Assembly: GCF_019422935.1 (NCBI RefSeq)
Contig: NZ_JAHZCJ010000001.1
Span: 96,117-160,116, forward strand
DNA: 64,000 bases
DNA from: Desulfovibrio sp.
GTDB lineage: Bacteria; Desulfobacterota; Desulfovibrionia; Desulfovibrionales; Desulfovibrionaceae
Direction: 5' to 3'
The notes under the pieces were generated by a model. The model was not told where the DNA came from, ran no database searches, and saw only the letters and a program-made list of their open reading frames with translations. A program made the position numbers and the translations under genes. This document shows, piece after piece, positions 62,869 to 64,000 of this stretch (its first letter is position 1; each line of letters begins with the position of its first letter).

Positions 62869-63741
62869 TTAATGGAACTGCACAAAATTCTTGAGCAGCT
62901 TGAGCAGATCGTAGCGCAGCTCTTCGTCCTGAAGGGCAAAGTAGATGTTGGCTGTGAGAAATTCCGCCCAGTCGCCAGCGTCAAAGCGCATGCCCGACAT
63001 ACGCACCGCCATCATGCCCCTTTCCTGAGCCATGGCCTGAAGTGCGTCGGTGAGCTGGATTTCGCCGCCGTGACCGGGTTCGACCTTTTCAAGATAATCA
63101 AAGATATCAGGCGTGAGCACATAACGGCCAACAATAGCCATGCGCGAGGGAGCGTCTTCACGGGCGGGTTTTTCCACCATGTTTTTAACGCGGAACACGC
63201 CTGGGGTCACTTCATCGCCATCAATGATGCCGTAGCGGCTGACCTTCTCCCACGGTACTTCCATCACGCCGATGACCGGCATTTTTTCGGCCATGGCCAC
63301 TTCAATGAGCTGGCCGATGCCGGGAGCGCCGCCAAACATGAGGTCATCGCCCACCATGATGGCAAAGGGGTCGTCACGCACAAGTTCGCGCGCGCACAGC
63401 ACCGCATGCCCTAGGCCCAGCTGGCGCTTTTGCCGCACGGACATGATGTTGACCATCTCGGCCACCTTGCGCACTTCAGCCAGTTTGTCGAGCTTGCCAG
63501 CGCGTTCAAGCACTCCCTCAAGCTGGAGGTTGTAGTCGAAGTGATCTTCAATAACCGTTTTATCACGGTTGGTGACAAAGATTACATCTTCGATATTGGC
63601 GCGCTGCGCTTCTTCAACCACATACTGGATGACGGGCTTGTTGTAGATGGGCAGCATTTCCTTGGGAATATTCTTTGTTGCAGGCAAGGAACGGGTGCCC
63701 CATCCGGCCACGGGAATGACGACTTTACGAATATCCTTCAT
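62869..63741 (-). CDS. galU: UTP-glucose-1-phosphate uridylyltransferase
   Basis: A 290-residue nucleotidyltransferase making UDP-glucose from UTP and glucose-1-phosphate. Motifs: VVIPVAGWGTRSLPATKNIPKEML, PVIQYVVEEA, LGLGHAVLCARELV, VGDDLMFG and GRYVLTPDIFDYLE. ATG 63741 follows GGAGG. A phosphohexomutase gene lies just upstream on the same strand, a pairing that supplies sugar nucleotides for envelope polysaccharides. Confidence 0.95.
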   Translation of the reverse strand: MKDIRKVVIPVAGWGTRSLPATKNIPKEMLPIYNKPVIQYVVEEAQRANIEDVIFVTNRDKTVIEDHFDYNLQLEGVLERAGKLDKLAEVRKVAEMVNIMSVRQKRQLGLGHAVLCARELVRDDPFAIMVGDDLMFGGAPGIGQLIEVAMAEKMPVIGVMEVPWEKVSRYGIIDGDEVTPGVFRVKNMVEKPAREDAPSRMAIVGRYVLTPDIFDYLEKVEPGHGGEIQLTDALQAMAQERGMMAVRMSGMRFDAGDWAEFLTANIYFALQDEELRYDLLKLLKNFVQFH

Positions 63742-63875
63742 GCATGCCTCCAAGGGGGGTAGACAAAACAATTTTTATTAGCGGCAAACCGATGTAAGCA
63801 ATAAACGGATAGCAGCCATACTGCAAGCAGTACCTGCCCGATCCGGGAGTGCCGCCGTGATGTTCAACAGTCAAA

Positions 63876-64000
63876 TCAGCGCAGTTCGCGCTCAACCACA
63901 ACGGCCAGGTCTTCAGCGAAAGTTTTGACCTTTTCGGGGTTTTCGCCTTCCACCATGACGCGGCAAAGAGATTCCGTGCCGGAGTAACGCAAGAGCAAGA
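63876..64000 (-). CDS. Phosphohexomutase (phosphoglucomutase/phosphomannomutase family), C-terminal end
   Basis: The last 41 codons of a gene running out of the window. The peptide LLLRYSGTESLCRVMVEG carries the phosphate-binding RxSGTE loop of the alpha-D-phosphohexomutase superfamily (here RYSGTE), ending ...VVVERELR. Phosphoglucosamine mutase GlmM and phosphomannomutase cannot be told apart from this piece. Probably in an operon with galU, 134 bases downstream. Confidence 0.85.
   Translation of the reverse strand, partial: LLLRYSGTESLCRVMVEGENPEKVKTFAEDLAVVVERELR

Overview
The window looks like a chromosomal segment of a GC-rich, anaerobic delta-proteobacterium of the Desulfovibrio type. 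This is an inference from gene content (modCABD molybdate uptake, a cytoplasmic molybdo-iron-sulfur pair beside a diaphorase-less complex I, sulfane-sulfur handling genes, a ferredoxin-nitroreductase fusion, two-membrane envelope proteins). No rRNA, tRNA or CRISPR array was seen.

Region 1 (1-18674) is a hybrid NRPS/PKS assembly line on two overlapping genes. The first is cut by the window edge. Visible order: A1-T / C-T-E / C-T / C-A2-T / KS-DH-KR-T / C + partial C // A3(with methyltransferase inserted)-T-TE. Reading specificity residues by eye gives Tyr-like for A1, the EntF serine code for A2 and Gln-like for A3. Two modules have no A domain, the PKS module has no AT, and the terminal A domain is interrupted between cores a2 and a3. 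I do not recognise the product.

Region 2 (18675-23420) is an AT-rich gap followed by three genes of cyclic-di-GMP type: HDOD, degenerate-GGDEF/EAL and, convergent, HD-GYP.

Region 3 (23936-37766) is an energy-conservation cluster. A cytoplasmic molybdopterin oxidoreductase and a four-cluster ferredoxin subunit precede nuoABCDHIJKLMN. NuoE, F and G are absent, so the molybdo-FeS pair is the obvious candidate electron-input module. A 147-bp element with inverted ends and a TA duplication sits between nuoH and nuoI, and a set of four hairpins separates nuoM from nuoN.

Region 4 (37841-52013) is mixed: a TSUP permease, an unknown membrane protein, an Old Yellow Enzyme homologue, a serine beta-lactamase-like hydrolase, a rhodanese plus ETHE1-like sulfur dioxygenase pair, a hybrid histidine kinase, a beta-carbonic anhydrase, a chemoreceptor and a ferredoxin-nitroreductase.

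Region 5 (52093-64000, all minus strand) holds a 4-OT-like tautomerase, modD, modB, modA, modC, a dnaA gene without dnaN beside it, two outer-membrane barrel proteins, priA, galU and the 3' end of a phosphohexomutase gene.

Starts were chosen mainly from Shine-Dalgarno spacing. All functional calls are by motif reading, with no database search.
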